DNA of 64,000 nt from an uncultured Microbacterium sp. (GTDB lineage: Bacteria; Actinomycetota; Actinomycetes; Actinomycetales; Microbacteriaceae), in NCBI RefSeq assembly GCF_945952435.1, contig NZ_CAMFHZ010000013.1, positions 35,601 to 99,600 of the forward strand, given 5' to 3'. Positions 54,101-62,869 of this stretch are shown in pieces (the stretch's first letter is position 1; every line of letters starts with the position of its first letter). The position numbers were made by a program, and so were the translations under genes. The notes below the pieces were generated by a model. The model was not told where the DNA came from. It saw nothing but the letters and a program-made list of their open reading frames with translations, and made no database searches.

Positions 54101-54700
54101 GTGCCCCTGGACTTCACCGCGATCGACTTCGAGACGGCGAACTCCTCCCCCGCCTCCGCGTGCTCGGTCGGCCTCGTCCGCGTCCGGGACGGCGCGGTCG
54201 TCGCGCAGACGGGCTGGCTCATCCGCCCACCGGCCGGGCACGACGAGTTCCAGGAGTGGAACGTGCGCATCCACGGGATCCGCGCGCACGAGGTCGCGGG
54301 CGCCGACGGCTGGATCGATCAGCTCGACCGCCTGTGCGCCTTCGCCGGAGCGGACGTGCTCGTGGCGCACAACGCGGGTTTCGATCTGAACGTCATCCGC
54401 CGTGCATGCGAGGTCACCGAGGCGCCGACGCCGCCGTACCGATCGCTGTGCAGTCTGAGTGTGGCGCGCAAGGTCTACGACCTCGATTCCTACAAGCTCC
54501 CCCGCGCCGCGGCTGCGGCGGGCTTCGGCGCCTTCCCGCATCACGACGCGCTGGCGGATGCGCGCGCCTGTGCCCAGATCGTGATCGACGCCGCCCGGCG
54601 CACCGCGTCGAGGACCGTCCACGGTCTCGCCGAGGCCATCGGCGTGCGCATCGCGGACCCGCTGGGACCGTCCGCCGCGAAGGTGCGCACGGCGGCCTGA
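54101..54700 (+). CDS. DEDDh 3'-5' exonuclease (DnaQ-like)
   Basis: A 199-residue exonuclease. ExoI is FTAIDFETANSSP (Asp, Glu), ExoII LVAHNAGFDLNVI (Asp), ExoIII HHDALADARACA (His, Asp), giving the full DEDDh set. It is a free-standing domain of the kind related to DNA polymerase III epsilon, with a possible role in DNA repair or RNA trimming. GTG 54101 was chosen because GGAGG lies eight bases upstream; an ATG at 54074 in frame is possible. It is divergent from the methyltransferase. Confidence 0.85.
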   Translation: MPLDFTAIDFETANSSPASACSVGLVRVRDGAVVAQTGWLIRPPAGHDEFQEWNVRIHGIRAHEVAGADGWIDQLDRLCAFAGADVLVAHNAGFDLNVIRRACEVTEAPTPPYRSLCSLSVARKVYDLDSYKLPRAAAAAGFGAFPHHDALADARACAQIVIDAARRTASRTVHGLAEAIGVRIADPLGPSAAKVRTAA

Positions 54701-54767
54701 CCGCCGGGTCTCCACCCCCGTCCCGTGCGCTCGCGCGCGGGATCCCGCCGATGTCGGTGGCCCGGCG

Positions 54768-54773
54768 CAGGAT
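54768..54773 (+). promoter_or_regulatory. Possible leaderless -10 (CAGGAT) for rmuC
   Basis: CAGGAT ends 6 nt before ATG 54780, matching the glycosylase promoter at 49425-49430. Confidence 0.42.
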
Positions 54774-54779
54774 GAGGGA

Positions 54780-56141
54780 ATGGATCCGATCGCACTCCTC
54801 CTCGCCGTCGTCGCCCTCGGCGCCGGTCTCTGCCTGGGCTGGTACTTCGGTCGCATGCGCGGTGCGACGGATCTCGCCCGTGCCGACGCCGAGCTGCGTG
54901 CCGTCCGGGAGGACCGCGACCGCCAGAACGACCTTTACCGGGACGCCGTCGAGCACTCCCGCCGCACGCAGAGCGAGGCCGCGGACCGGACACGACAGGA
55001 GAACGCGGTGCTCACCGCGCTGGCACCGGTGCGCGAGAGCCTGCATCGGATGCAGCAGACGGTCACCGTGCTGGAGCGTGAACGTCAGGCCCAGTTCGGT
55101 CAACTCAGCGAGCAGTTGCGCCGCACGGAGGAGAACGGCGAGGCGCTGCGCTCCACCACCGCGTCCCTCGCGGGCGCCCTGCGCTCCACCGCGGCGCGCG
55201 GGATGTGGGGCGAGACCCAGCTGCGCCGCGTCGTCGAGGCGGCGGGGCTCACCCGCCACGTCGACTTCGATCTGCAGACGACGATCCGCTCGGATACCGG
55301 CCACGGCCGTCCTGACATGGTGATCCGGCTCGCGGGCGGAGCGTCGATCGCGGTCGACGCGAAAGCGCCGCTCGATGCGTTCCTCACCGCCGGCGCGCTC
55401 GACGACGACGATCCGCAACGGCGTTCACTGATCCAGCAGCATGTCAAGGCGGTGCGAGCGCACGTCGATGCCCTGGCGAAGAAGGCGTACTGGTCGGGTC
55501 TGGACGTGGCGCCGGAGTTCGTGATCTGCTTCCTGCCCAGCGAGTCCCTGCTGTCCGCGGCACTCGACGAGGACCCGACGCTGCTGGACTATGCCTTCGG
55601 CAAGCGCGTGGCCCTCGCGACTCCGGTCAACCTGTGGGCCGTGCTGAAGACGGTCGCCTACACCTGGAAGCAGCAGGAGCTGTCCGCGGAGGCCGCAGTC
55701 CTCCTCGATCTCGGCACCCAGCTGTACGACCGCCTCGGCGTGCTCGCGGGCCACGCGGACGATCTGCGGAAGGCTCTCGAGCGCACGGTCGACAGCTACA
55801 ACCGCTTCGCCGGCTCGCTCGAAAGCCGCGTGCTCGTCACCGCACGACGCTTCCCCGGAATCGACGCGGATGCGCTCCCCGCGCCGCCGAGCATCACCTC
55901 GGCGACCCGCCGCTACACGGCGGACGAGCTGGTGCCTCCGGCGCACGACCCGAGCACCCCGGCAGCCGACTCGACGGGGTCGGACGAGAACCCGTCGCGC
56001 GAGGGAACGGACCCGGTCGGAGGCGGGAAGACGTCGATCCAGGCGGATCTGGGCGATCTCCGCACACGGATCGGCACGGGGTCATCGACCTCCGAATCGC
56101 ACCACGACGATGCCGTCAGGCGCTCCCCGGAACCCCGCTGA
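54780..56141 (+). CDS. rmuC: DNA recombination protein RmuC
   Basis: A 453-residue protein. A membrane helix (2-22) is followed by a long coiled coil (about 30-120), then the nuclease-like RmuC domain: RGMWGETQLRRVVEAAGL, RPDMVIRLAGGASIAVDAKAPLDAFL (PD-(D/E)xK-like Asp and Lys), YWSGLDVAPEFVICFLPSESLLSAAL and TPVNLWAVLKTVAYTWKQQ. The tail after about 385 is Ser/Asp-rich and disordered. RmuC limits inversions at short repeats in E. coli and is linked to phage defence. Its end overlaps the convergent small membrane gene by 26 bp. Confidence 0.92.
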   Translation: MDPIALLLAVVALGAGLCLGWYFGRMRGATDLARADAELRAVREDRDRQNDLYRDAVEHSRRTQSEAADRTRQENAVLTALAPVRESLHRMQQTVTVLERERQAQFGQLSEQLRRTEENGEALRSTTASLAGALRSTAARGMWGETQLRRVVEAAGLTRHVDFDLQTTIRSDTGHGRPDMVIRLAGGASIAVDAKAPLDAFLTAGALDDDDPQRRSLIQQHVKAVRAHVDALAKKAYWSGLDVAPEFVICFLPSESLLSAALDEDPTLLDYAFGKRVALATPVNLWAVLKTVAYTWKQQELSAEAAVLLDLGTQLYDRLGVLAGHADDLRKALERTVDSYNRFAGSLESRVLVTARRFPGIDADALPAPPSITSATRRYTADELVPPAHDPSTPAADSTGSDENPSREGTDPVGGGKTSIQADLGDLRTRIGTGSSTSESHHDDAVRRSPEPR

Positions 56142-56328
56142 GCAGGAAGACGACGATGCCGGAGAAGAGGACGAAGGCACCTACCATCCACCAGGCGCTC
56201 ACCTCGTGACCCTCTTCGCGACGCACGCGGAACAAGACGTCGGGGCGACGCGCGGCGTCCATCTCCACCACCGTCACCGAACCGGTGTCGGTGACCGTCT
56301 CATGCCGGTAGATGTTCTCCGAAGCCAT
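56116..56328 (-). CDS. Small single-helix membrane protein, unknown function
   Basis: A 70-residue protein starting MASENIYRHETVTDTGSVTV, with a charged soluble part (DVLFRVRREEGHEV) and one C-terminal membrane helix (WWMVGAFVLFSGIVVFLLSG). AGGAGGGG lies upstream of ATG 56328 on the minus strand. No family recognised, though similar tail-anchored proteins are frequent in Microbacteriaceae. Its last 26 bp overlap the end of rmuC on the opposite strand. Confidence 0.7.
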   Translation of the reverse strand: MASENIYRHETVTDTGSVTVVEMDAARRPDVLFRVRREEGHEVSAWWMVGAFVLFSGIVVFLLSGVPGSA

Positions 56329-56442
56329 TGCGAAAACCCCTCCTGCTTCGCGCCGAAGGTTCCGACGCACGCCGAACGGCGCACCTCCATTGTGCCAGGC
56401 GTCGCCGAGAAGGACCGGAATGCGACCAGGTCGTTATGGTGG

Positions 56443-56475
56443 CCGGCGTCAGAGCATGGCTCCCGGCGTCAGAGC
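56443..56475. repeat. 13-bp direct repeat at the glpX stop codon
   Basis: CCGGCGTCAGAGC occurs at 56443-56455 and again at 56463-56475 (period 20). The right copy contains the glpX stop codon (TCA in + sense). It looks like a small tandem duplication of the gene end. Confidence 0.7.
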
Positions 56476-57461
56476 CACTTGGAGACGAGGTGCTCCGAGG
56501 CGATCCTGCGCAGCGTGCCAGACGCACTGCGCAGCACGACGCTCTCGGTGTAGAGGTAGTCGCCTTCGCGTCGCACACCCGCGACGAGCTGTCCGTCGGT
56601 CACACCGGTCGCCACGAAGATCGTGTTGTTCCCGCTGACCAGGTCGTCCGCTTCGTAGACCTTGTCCATGTCGAGGCCCGCGTCGATCCCGCGCTGACGC
56701 TCATCGTCGTCGCGCGGCCAGAGCCGGCCCTGGATGTGACCGCCGAGGGCCTTGATCGCACAGGCGGTGACGATCCCCTCGGGGCTGCCGCCCACACCCA
56801 CGCACATGTCGGTGCGCGCGCCGTGCCGGGCGGCGTTGATCCCGCCCGCCACATCGCCGTCGCTCATCAGGCGCGTTCCGGCGCCCGCCTCGCGGATGTC
56901 GGCGATGAGCTGCTCGTGCCGAGGACGGTTCAGCACCGAGACGACGATCTCCTCGACCGGCTTGCCCAGCGCCGCGGCCAGGCGACGGATGTTCTCGCCG
57001 ATCGGCAGGCGGATGTCGACGACGCCCACGCCGGCCGGACCGGTGACGAGCTTGTCCATGTAGAACACGCTCGACGCGTCGAGCATCGTGCCACGGTCGG
57101 AGACGGCGATCACCGAGAGCGCGTTCTGACGTCCCGCGGCGGTCAGAGACGTACCATCGATCGGGTCCACCGCGATGTCGCACTGCGGCCCCGTTCCCGT
57201 TCCGCTGCCGACGTGCTCGCCGTTGAAGAGCATCGGGGCGTTGTCCTTCTCGCCCTCACCGATCACGACCCGTCCGTCGAAGTCGACCGTGCCGAGGAAG
57301 GCGCGCATCGCGTCGACCGCGGCGCCGTCCGCGGCCTCCTTCGCGCCCCGCCCGATGAACGGCACCGCGCGGATCGCCGCAGCCTCGGTCGCGCGGACGA
57401 GCTCCAGCGCGAGGTTGCGGTCGGGACGAAGGGGGCTGAGATCGGCCGTGAGACTCACCAT
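56469..57461 (-). CDS. glpX: Class II fructose-1,6-bisphosphatase
   Basis: A 330-residue phosphatase of gluconeogenesis. The metal and substrate motifs are VIGEGEKDNAPMLFNGE, CDIAVDPIDGTSLTAAG and GVGGSPEGIVTACAIKALGG. Class II enzymes are the sole FBPase in many actinobacteria. ATG 57461 follows a -10 by seven bases. It is divergent from fbaA, so the two enzymes that act on fructose-1,6-bisphosphate share one 184-bp promoter region. Confidence 0.96.
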   Translation of the reverse strand: MVSLTADLSPLRPDRNLALELVRATEAAAIRAVPFIGRGAKEAADGAAVDAMRAFLGTVDFDGRVVIGEGEKDNAPMLFNGEHVGSGTGTGPQCDIAVDPIDGTSLTAAGRQNALSVIAVSDRGTMLDASSVFYMDKLVTGPAGVGVVDIRLPIGENIRRLAAALGKPVEEIVVSVLNRPRHEQLIADIREAGAGTRLMSDGDVAGGINAARHGARTDMCVGVGGSPEGIVTACAIKALGGHIQGRLWPRDDDERQRGIDAGLDMDKVYEADDLVSGNNTIFVATGVTDGQLVAGVRREGDYLYTESVVLRSASGTLRRIASEHLVSKWL

Positions 57462-57468
57462 GATGCCC

Positions 57469-57474
57469 AGCGTA
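57469..57474 (-). promoter_or_regulatory. Leaderless -10 (TACGCT) for glpX
   Basis: TACGCT on the minus strand ends 7 nt before ATG 57461. Confidence 0.6.
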
Positions 57475-57604
57475 GAGGTGGGCGCGTTACGGATCCGTGG
57501 ATTTCCGCCCCTCGGAGGCGAAAGATCCGCGGTTCTTCACCGAGCGGAAGATCCAGCCCTGCGGCGGCCTCGTCATGCGCTCGGAATCGGCGATCCTGCG
57601 GCGA

Positions 57605-57610
57605 TAGAGT
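57605..57610 (+). promoter_or_regulatory. -10 element (TAGAGT) for fbaA
   Basis: TAGAGT predicts a leader of about 30 nt that contains AGGAG (57636-57640), five bases before ATG 57646. So fbaA has a normal leader while its divergent neighbour glpX appears leaderless. Confidence 0.5.
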
Positions 57611-57645
57611 GGCCGTGACCCCCGTCGTCCAGCACAGGAGATGCC

Positions 57646-58674
57646 ATGCCCGTTGCCACCCCGGATCAGTACGCCGAGATGCTCGACCGCGCGAAGGCGG
57701 GCGGGTTCGCCTACCCCGCGTTCAACGTCTCCAGCTCGCAGACCATCAACGCCGTGCTGCAGGGACTGACCGAGGCCGGGTCCGACGGCATCATCCAGGT
57801 CACCACGGGCGGCGCCGACTACTTCGCCGGGCAGAGCGTCAAGGCGCGCGCCACCGGTGCGCTCGCCTTCGCCCGCTTCGCCACCGAGGTCGCCAAGTCG
57901 TACCCGATCACGGTCGCGCTGCACACCGACCACTGCCCGAAGGACGCGCTCGCCGGTTTCGTCGAGCCGCTCATCGCGGCGAGCGAAGAAGAGGTCCGTG
58001 CGGGACGCAACCCGATCTTCCAGTCGCACATGTGGGACGGATCGGCCGTGCCGCTCGCGGAGAACATCGAGATCGCCAAGGATCTCCTGCCCCGCATGAA
58101 GAACATCAACGCGATCCTCGAGGTCGAGATCGGCGTGGTCGGCGGCGAGGAGGACGGTGTCCAGCACGAGGGCTCGAACGAGGCGCTCTACACGACCTTC
58201 GCCGACGTCGATCAGGCCGTGCAGGCCCTGGGCCTCGGCGAGCAGGGACGCTACATCGCGGCGCTGACCTTCGGCAACGTGCACGGCGTCTACAAGCCCG
58301 GCGGCGTCAAGCTGCGCCCCGAGCTCCTCGGCGAGATCCAGGCCGAGGTCGCGGCCAAGTACGGCACCGGCCCCAAGCCGCTCGACCTCGTCTTCCACGG
58401 CGGATCCGGATCGTCCGATGCCGAGATCGCGCTCGCCGTCGCGAACGGCGTCGTCAAGATGAACATCGACACCGACACGCAGTACGCCTTCACGCGTTCC
58501 GTCGCCGGGTACATGTTCTCGAACTACGACGGCGTGCTCAAGGTGGACGGCGAGGTCGGCAACAAGAAGGTCTACGACCCGCGCGCCTGGGGCAAGGTCG
58601 CCGAGACCGCGATGGCGCAGCGCGTCATCGAGTCGACCCGGCAGCTCGGATCCTACGGTCAGTCGAAGAGCTGA
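57646..58674 (+). CDS. fbaA: Class II fructose-bisphosphate aldolase
   Basis: A 342-residue zinc aldolase of glycolysis and gluconeogenesis. Zinc and substrate motifs are ALHTDHCPKD, ILEVEIGVVGGEEDGV, TFGNVHGVYKPG and LVFHGGSGSSDAEI. The length and the HTDHC motif fit class IIA. ATG 57646 has AGGAG upstream. A 58-bp perfect palindrome follows its stop by three bases. Confidence 0.97.
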   Translation: MPVATPDQYAEMLDRAKAGGFAYPAFNVSSSQTINAVLQGLTEAGSDGIIQVTTGGADYFAGQSVKARATGALAFARFATEVAKSYPITVALHTDHCPKDALAGFVEPLIAASEEEVRAGRNPIFQSHMWDGSAVPLAENIEIAKDLLPRMKNINAILEVEIGVVGGEEDGVQHEGSNEALYTTFADVDQAVQALGLGEQGRYIAALTFGNVHGVYKPGGVKLRPELLGEIQAEVAAKYGTGPKPLDLVFHGGSGSSDAEIALAVANGVVKMNIDTDTQYAFTRSVAGYMFSNYDGVLKVDGEVGNKKVYDPRAWGKVAETAMAQRVIESTRQLGSYGQSKS

Positions 58675-58677
58675 TCC

Positions 58678-58735
58678 CGCCCGGTCATGAGGAACGCCCC
58701 GTCCGATCGGACGGGGCGTTCCTCATGACCGGGCG
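58678..58735. terminator. 58-bp perfect palindrome, bidirectional terminator
   Basis: The two 29-nt arms (58678-58706 and 58707-58735) are exact reverse complements with no spacer. It lies between fbaA and the convergent DUF6264-like gene. In RNA it forms a stem of up to about 27 bp with a small loop at the centre. Confidence 0.88.
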
Positions 58736-58760
58736 CCTTCCGTGGCTCCCATCCCGACAC

Positions 58761-59372
58761 TCACGGCTTCGTGGTCGTGAGTCCCTGGATGTACGAGACC
58801 ACGGCCGGGTCGCTGTAGAACGCGACCAGGATGCAGATCGAGGACAGCGTGACGAAGACGGCGCCTCCGAGCACCGGGACCCACCAGGTGCGCTTGCCTC
58901 GACGCAGCCGCAGCACGGTCCAGGCGGCGGTGAGCGTCCAGCCCACGATGAGGATCACCGCGGCGACGATGCCGAGCACCTTGGCCTGCCCGTAGTTCGT
59001 GAAAGTTCCGCTGACGCCCAGCATCTGCATCATGGTGCCGATGAGGGTGGAGGGATCGAGGAACGTGATCACCGAGGTGATCACGTTCCAGAGCCCGTAG
59101 GCGAGCAGCGCGAGGGCGGCGATGCGGTCGATCGGATGCGCCGGCGTCACCGCTCCGGCGGTCGACGCAGGGGTATTCGCGGAGGGCGCGCCGGGACGCG
59201 GCGGAAGCGCGTGCGACGCCGCCGCGTGGGGCGAGATCGCGGGCGGCGCCAGTCCCGGGGGGACGGGAGCCGCTTCCCGGCCGGAGCGGCGCAGCTGCTC
59301 CTCGGTCGTCGCATACTCGCCGTACTGCGGGCGCGGGCGTGACGGCTCCGCGGATCCGCCCTGCTCGGTCAT
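58761..59372 (-). CDS. DUF6264-like membrane protein with disordered N-terminus
   Basis: A 203-residue protein. Residues 1-75 are Pro/Ala-rich with [18 protein letters not shown] near the start. Three or four membrane segments follow (about 82-105, 128-150, 162-185). I recall this RPQYGEYA start from Microbacteriaceae proteins of the DUF6264 group; function unknown. ATG overlaps the ispH stop (ATGA), so they are co-translated. The coupling may be positional only. Confidence 0.6.
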   Translation of the reverse strand: MTEQGGSAEPSRPRPQYGEYATTEEQLRRSGREAAPVPPGLAPPAISPHAAASHALPPRPGAPSANTPASTAGAVTPAHPIDRIAALALLAYGLWNVITSVITFLDPSTLIGTMMQMLGVSGTFTNYGQAKVLGIVAAVILIVGWTLTAAWTVLRLRRGKRTWWVPVLGGAVFVTLSSICILVAFYSDPAVVSYIQGLTTTKP

Positions 59373-60442
59373 CGGGCCGTCCGTCCGCCGAGCGCCCTCT
59401 CGTCCCGGCGTCCCGCGACGTCCTGGCGCAGCTCCTTCGGCAGCGAGAACATGAGGTCCTCCTCGGCGGTGCGCACCTCCTCGACGTCGCCGTAGCCGGC
59501 CTCGGCGAGCGCGGCGAGCACTTCCTCGACGAGCACCTCGGGCACCGACGCACCGCTGGTGACGCCGACCGTCGACACGCCGTCGAGCCAGTCCTGGCGG
59601 ATCTCCTCGGCGTAGTCGACCCGGTAGGCGGCCTTCGCGCCGTACTCGCGCGCCACTTCGACGAGCCGCACGCTGTTGGACGAGTTCGCCGATCCGACGA
59701 CGATCACCAGGTCTGCATCGTGCGCCACCTTCTTGATCGCGACCTGGCGGTTCTGCGTCGCGTAGCAGATGTCGTCGGACGGCGGATCCTGCAGCTCGGG
59801 GAACCGGGTCCGCAGCCGGTTCACGGTCTCCATGGTCTCGTCCACGCTGAGCGTGGTCTGCGAGAGCCAGACCACCTTCGACGGGTCGCGCACCTCGACG
59901 AGGTCCGCCTCGTCCGGGGAGTTCACGACCGTGACATGGTTCGGGGCCTCCCCCGCCGTGCCCTCGACCTCTTCGTGACCGTCATGGCCGATGAGCAGGA
60001 TCTCGAAGTCATCGCGGGCGAAGCGCACGGCCTCGCGATGCACCTTCGTGACGAGCGGGCAGGTCGCGTCGATCGCGTGCAGATGCCGGTCCTCCGCCGC
60101 GGAGACGACCATCGGCGAGACGCCGTGCGCGCTGAAGACGACGTGCGAGCCCTCGGGGATCTCGTCCACCTCGTCGACGAAGATCGCGCCCTGCGCTTCG
60201 AGCTCGGTGACGACGTGGATGTTGTGCACGATCTGCTTGCGCACGTACACGGGGGCGCCGTAGCGCTGCAGGGCCTTCTCGACGGCGACGACCGCGCGGT
60301 CGACCCCGGCGCAGTATCCACGCGGAGCAGCAAGCAGCACCCGCTTGGCCCCGTCGACCGGGCGGTCCTGAAGGGGCTCGCGGACGCCCTCGGGGCGACG
60401 GCGAGGGATCTGCGGCACAGGCAGCGCAACGGGGGAACTCAC
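59369..60442 (-). CDS. ispH: 4-hydroxy-3-methylbut-2-enyl diphosphate reductase
   Basis: A 357-residue [4Fe-4S] enzyme, last step of the MEP isoprenoid pathway. Cluster cysteines are in [25 protein letters not shown] and [12 protein letters not shown]; other motifs are [11 protein letters not shown] and [17 protein letters not shown]. About 30 extra residues precede the core. GTG 60442 is supported by a leaderless -10. A coupled membrane-protein gene follows it. Confidence 0.96.
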   Translation of the reverse strand: MSSPVALPVPQIPRRRPEGVREPLQDRPVDGAKRVLLAAPRGYCAGVDRAVVAVEKALQRYGAPVYVRKQIVHNIHVVTELEAQGAIFVDEVDEIPEGSHVVFSAHGVSPMVVSAAEDRHLHAIDATCPLVTKVHREAVRFARDDFEILLIGHDGHEEVEGTAGEAPNHVTVVNSPDEADLVEVRDPSKVVWLSQTTLSVDETMETVNRLRTRFPELQDPPSDDICYATQNRQVAIKKVAHDADLVIVVGSANSSNSVRLVEVAREYGAKAAYRVDYAEEIRQDWLDGVSTVGVTSGASVPEVLVEEVLAALAEAGYGDVEEVRTAEEDLMFSLPKELRQDVAGRRDERALGGRTAR

Positions 60443-60448
60443 CCCCCG

Positions 60449-60454
60449 AGTCTA
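60449..60454 (-). promoter_or_regulatory. Leaderless -10 (TAGACT) for ispH
   Basis: TAGACT on the minus strand ends 6 nt before GTG 60442. Confidence 0.6.
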
Positions 60455-60611
60455 TCCGTGACCTCCTGGCAGAAGGCCGGGACGGACGCCGCGCAGGCCG
60501 GTGTCCCGAGGGGCGTCCCGAGGGGCGTCGGCGGTCCGCGTTATCCTGTTCCGGCCCGCTCGCTGCGGCGGGTGGCCGCGACGACGAGCGCGGCCCGAAC
60601 GACAGGATGCG

Positions 60612-61928
60612 ATGACCGTCTTCGAAGCCGCCACGGGCCCCGGCGAGGCTCCGCCCGCCGACGCGGTGTCGCCGCGCGATTCCTCGGCTGAGGCACCGAC
60701 CTCGATCGCACGCCTCAATGCGACCATCCGGGACTTCGTCGCCCAATGGGGAACGGTGTGGGTCGAAGGCGAGATCACGAGCTGGAACGTCCGTGCCGGC
60801 AACGTGTTCGCGCGCCTCAAGGACACCCGATCCGACGCGCAGATCTCGATCAGGGTCTGGTCGAGCGTGCGCGCGCGGATCCCCTCCGACCTGACGGTGG
60901 GCGACCACGTGGTGGCCGCCGTCAAGGCCGACTACTTCGTCAAGGCGGGCGACTTCGGCTTCACCGTGTCGGCGATGAAGCACGTCGGACTCGGCGATCA
61001 GCTCGAACGTCTCGAGCGGTTGCGCGCCCAGTTGCGCCAGGAGGGGCTCTTCGATCCCGCACGGAAGAAGCGGCTGCCGTTCCTTCCGCACGTGATCGGG
61101 CTCATCACAGGGGAGAACTCGGACGCGGAGAAGGACGTGCATCGCAATGCCGAGCTGCGCTGGCCGCAGGTGCGCTTCCGCACCGTGCACGCGGCCGTGC
61201 AGGGCGACCGCTGCGTGCCGGAGACGCTCGCCGCCCTGCGCACGCTGGACGCGGATCCGGACGTCGACGTCATCGTGATCGCGCGCGGCGGCGGCGATCC
61301 GCAGACCCTCCTCGGCTTCAGCGACGAGCGCCTGGTGCGGGCGGTCGCGGCCGCCGTCACGCCCGTCGTCAGCGCGATCGGGCACGAGAACGACCACCCG
61401 CTGCTGGACGACGTCGCCGATCTGCGGGCGTCGACCCCGACCGACGCGGCGAAGCGGGTCGTTCCGGACGTCGGCGAGCAGCGAGCGGTCATCGGGCAGC
61501 TGCGCGCCCGCGCGACGATGCGCGTCTCGCAGCGGGTCGCCCACGACATCGCCCAGCTGGAGCAACTGCGTTCGCGTCCGGTGCTGAAGGATCCGGATCC
61601 GCTCGTCGAGCGCCGTGCGCAGGAGGTCTGGCTGCTCCTCGCGCGGTCCCGCGACGCCCTCACGCGCAGCGTGGACGTCGCCGGGCGGCGGACGGCGGAA
61701 CTGCGCGCCTCGCTGCGCGCCCTCTCTCCGGCCGCGACGCTGGCCCGCGGCTACGCGATCGCGCATCGGGACGACGGCGTGATCGTGCGCGACGCCGCCG
61801 ACGCCCCGGCCGGGACCGCGCTGACCGTGACGGTTCGGCGAGGGTCTATGCGGGCGACGTCCGACGGCGAGGTCGCGGAGGACGCCGGAGACGAAGGATC
61901 GACCGAGGCGCCCGGTCCTCGCCGGTAG
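60612..61928 (+). CDS. xseA: Exodeoxyribonuclease VII large subunit
   Basis: A 438-residue nuclease subunit. The N-terminal OB fold has SIARLNATIRDFVAQWGTVWVEGEITSW, and the catalytic domain LPFLPHVIGLITGENSDAEKDV, VIVIARGGGDPQTLLGFSDERLVRA and SAIGHENDHPLLDDVADLRASTPTDAA. The C-terminal part ends ARGYAIAHRDDGVIVRDA. With XseB it degrades single-stranded DNA. ACAGGA lies shortly upstream of ATG 60612, and TATCCT at 60542-60547 is a possible -10. Its TAG stop forms half of the xseB -10. Confidence 0.95.
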   Translation: MTVFEAATGPGEAPPADAVSPRDSSAEAPTSIARLNATIRDFVAQWGTVWVEGEITSWNVRAGNVFARLKDTRSDAQISIRVWSSVRARIPSDLTVGDHVVAAVKADYFVKAGDFGFTVSAMKHVGLGDQLERLERLRAQLRQEGLFDPARKKRLPFLPHVIGLITGENSDAEKDVHRNAELRWPQVRFRTVHAAVQGDRCVPETLAALRTLDADPDVDVIVIARGGGDPQTLLGFSDERLVRAVAAAVTPVVSAIGHENDHPLLDDVADLRASTPTDAAKRVVPDVGEQRAVIGQLRARATMRVSQRVAHDIAQLEQLRSRPVLKDPDPLVERRAQEVWLLLARSRDALTRSVDVAGRRTAELRASLRALSPAATLARGYAIAHRDDGVIVRDAADAPAGTALTVTVRRGSMRATSDGEVAEDAGDEGSTEAPGPRR

Positions 61929-61931
61929 GAT
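61926..61931 (+). promoter_or_regulatory. Leaderless -10 (TAGGAT) for xseB, overlapping the xseA stop codon
   Basis: TAGGAT ends 6 nt before GTG 61938; its TAG is the xseA stop (61926-61928). An AAGGAG run touching the start may aid translation on the xseA transcript. Confidence 0.5.
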
Positions 61932-61937
61932 GAAGGA

Positions 61938-62219
61938 GTGACCGTGTCGAACGAGCCGTCCGCTTCCGGAGGCGTCTCCGTCCCCGGTTCCGCCGATCCC
62001 GCGATCGCCGAGCTCAGCTTCGAGCGGGCCAGGGACGAACTCGTCCGCGTGGTGGCGGAGCTCGAGCAGGGCGCGCCGACACTCGAGCAGTCGCTGAGCC
62101 TGTGGGAGCGCGGCGAGGCCCTCGCCGCCCGCTGCGAGGAATGGCTGCTCGGCGCCAAGCGCCGGCTGGACGCGGCGCGCACCGCGGCTGAGGGATCCCC
62201 CGAGGGGACGCAGCGATGA
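61938..62219 (+). CDS. xseB: Exodeoxyribonuclease VII small subunit
   Basis: A 93-residue protein with the XseB helical pair: [53 protein letters not shown] (residues about 28-80). Several copies bind each XseA. It starts 9 bp after xseA and its stop overlaps the DUF4245 gene (ATGA). A TAGGAT hexamer at the junction could give extra XseB, in line with the high XseB:XseA ratio of the enzyme. Confidence 0.94.
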   Translation: MTVSNEPSASGGVSVPGSADPAIAELSFERARDELVRVVAELEQGAPTLEQSLSLWERGEALAARCEEWLLGAKRRLDAARTAAEGSPEGTQR

Positions 62220-62869
62220 GCCGCGCACCGAAGCAGCCGCCCATCGTCGCCGAGCTCGGCCGCGCGGAGACCGCGCAGGAGACCGCGGACCGGAAGGCGG
62301 CCTTCTCGGCCGCGTACCGCTCCAGCCAGACCTTCCGCGGGCTCGTCGCCGCGATCATCGCGACTGTCGGCGTCGTGCTGCTCATCGTGCTGATCGTGCC
62401 CCGCGGCAACTTCGACGGCAGCGGTGAAGTGGATCTCGGGACCGCGGCCAAGAACGCGCAGAGTTCGTTGAACAGGCCCGTCCTCGTCCCCACGATCCCG
62501 TCGAACTGGCGTGTGAACAAGGCCGTGCTCGTCGACGGCAAGCCGACCGTCTGGGACATCACGGTCGCCCCGAAAGCCCAGAACGCCCGCGGCTACGCCC
62601 ACATCGCGCAGGCGTTCGACGCCGATGCGGACTGGGCGCTCACGCCCTTGCGCGGCACCGCGCCGAAGGGGACCGTGAGCATCGGCGGTCGCACGTGGGA
62701 CCAGTACTCGATCGCAAACCCCAGCCAGTCCGGCAACGTCACCGATGCGCTGGGCGCACAGGTCGGATCCGACTACATCCTCGTCTACGGCGCCCTCGGC
62801 AAGGCCCAGACGGCCGAGCTCGTCGCGAAGATCAGCCCGCAGATCGACAAACTCGAAGGACAACGATGA
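62216..62869 (+). CDS. DUF4245 domain membrane-anchored protein
   Basis: A 217-residue protein with one N-terminal membrane helix (about 43-62, [20 protein letters not shown]) and an extracytoplasmic domain containing [19 protein letters not shown] and the [16 protein letters not shown] segment typical of DUF4245. Found beside xseAB and ispH in mycobacteria as well (I recall Rv1111c). Function unknown. It overlaps xseB and the carbonic anhydrase gene by four bases each. Confidence 0.9.
   Translation: MSRAPKQPPIVAELGRAETAQETADRKAAFSAAYRSSQTFRGLVAAIIATVGVVLLIVLIVPRGNFDGSGEVDLGTAAKNAQSSLNRPVLVPTIPSNWRVNKAVLVDGKPTVWDITVAPKAQNARGYAHIAQAFDADADWALTPLRGTAPKGTVSIGGRTWDQYSIANPSQSGNVTDALGAQVGSDYILVYGALGKAQTAELVAKISPQIDKLEGQR

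Noticed and set aside
54780..56141. rmuC as part of a defence island
   Set aside because: Neighbours are housekeeping genes (ychF, glpX, fbaA); no defence nuclease, helicase or mobile element is present.
56328..59342. 1004-residue plus-strand frame
   Set aside because: It covers glpX antisense, the glpX-fbaA promoters and fbaA out of frame; composition is that of a shadow frame.
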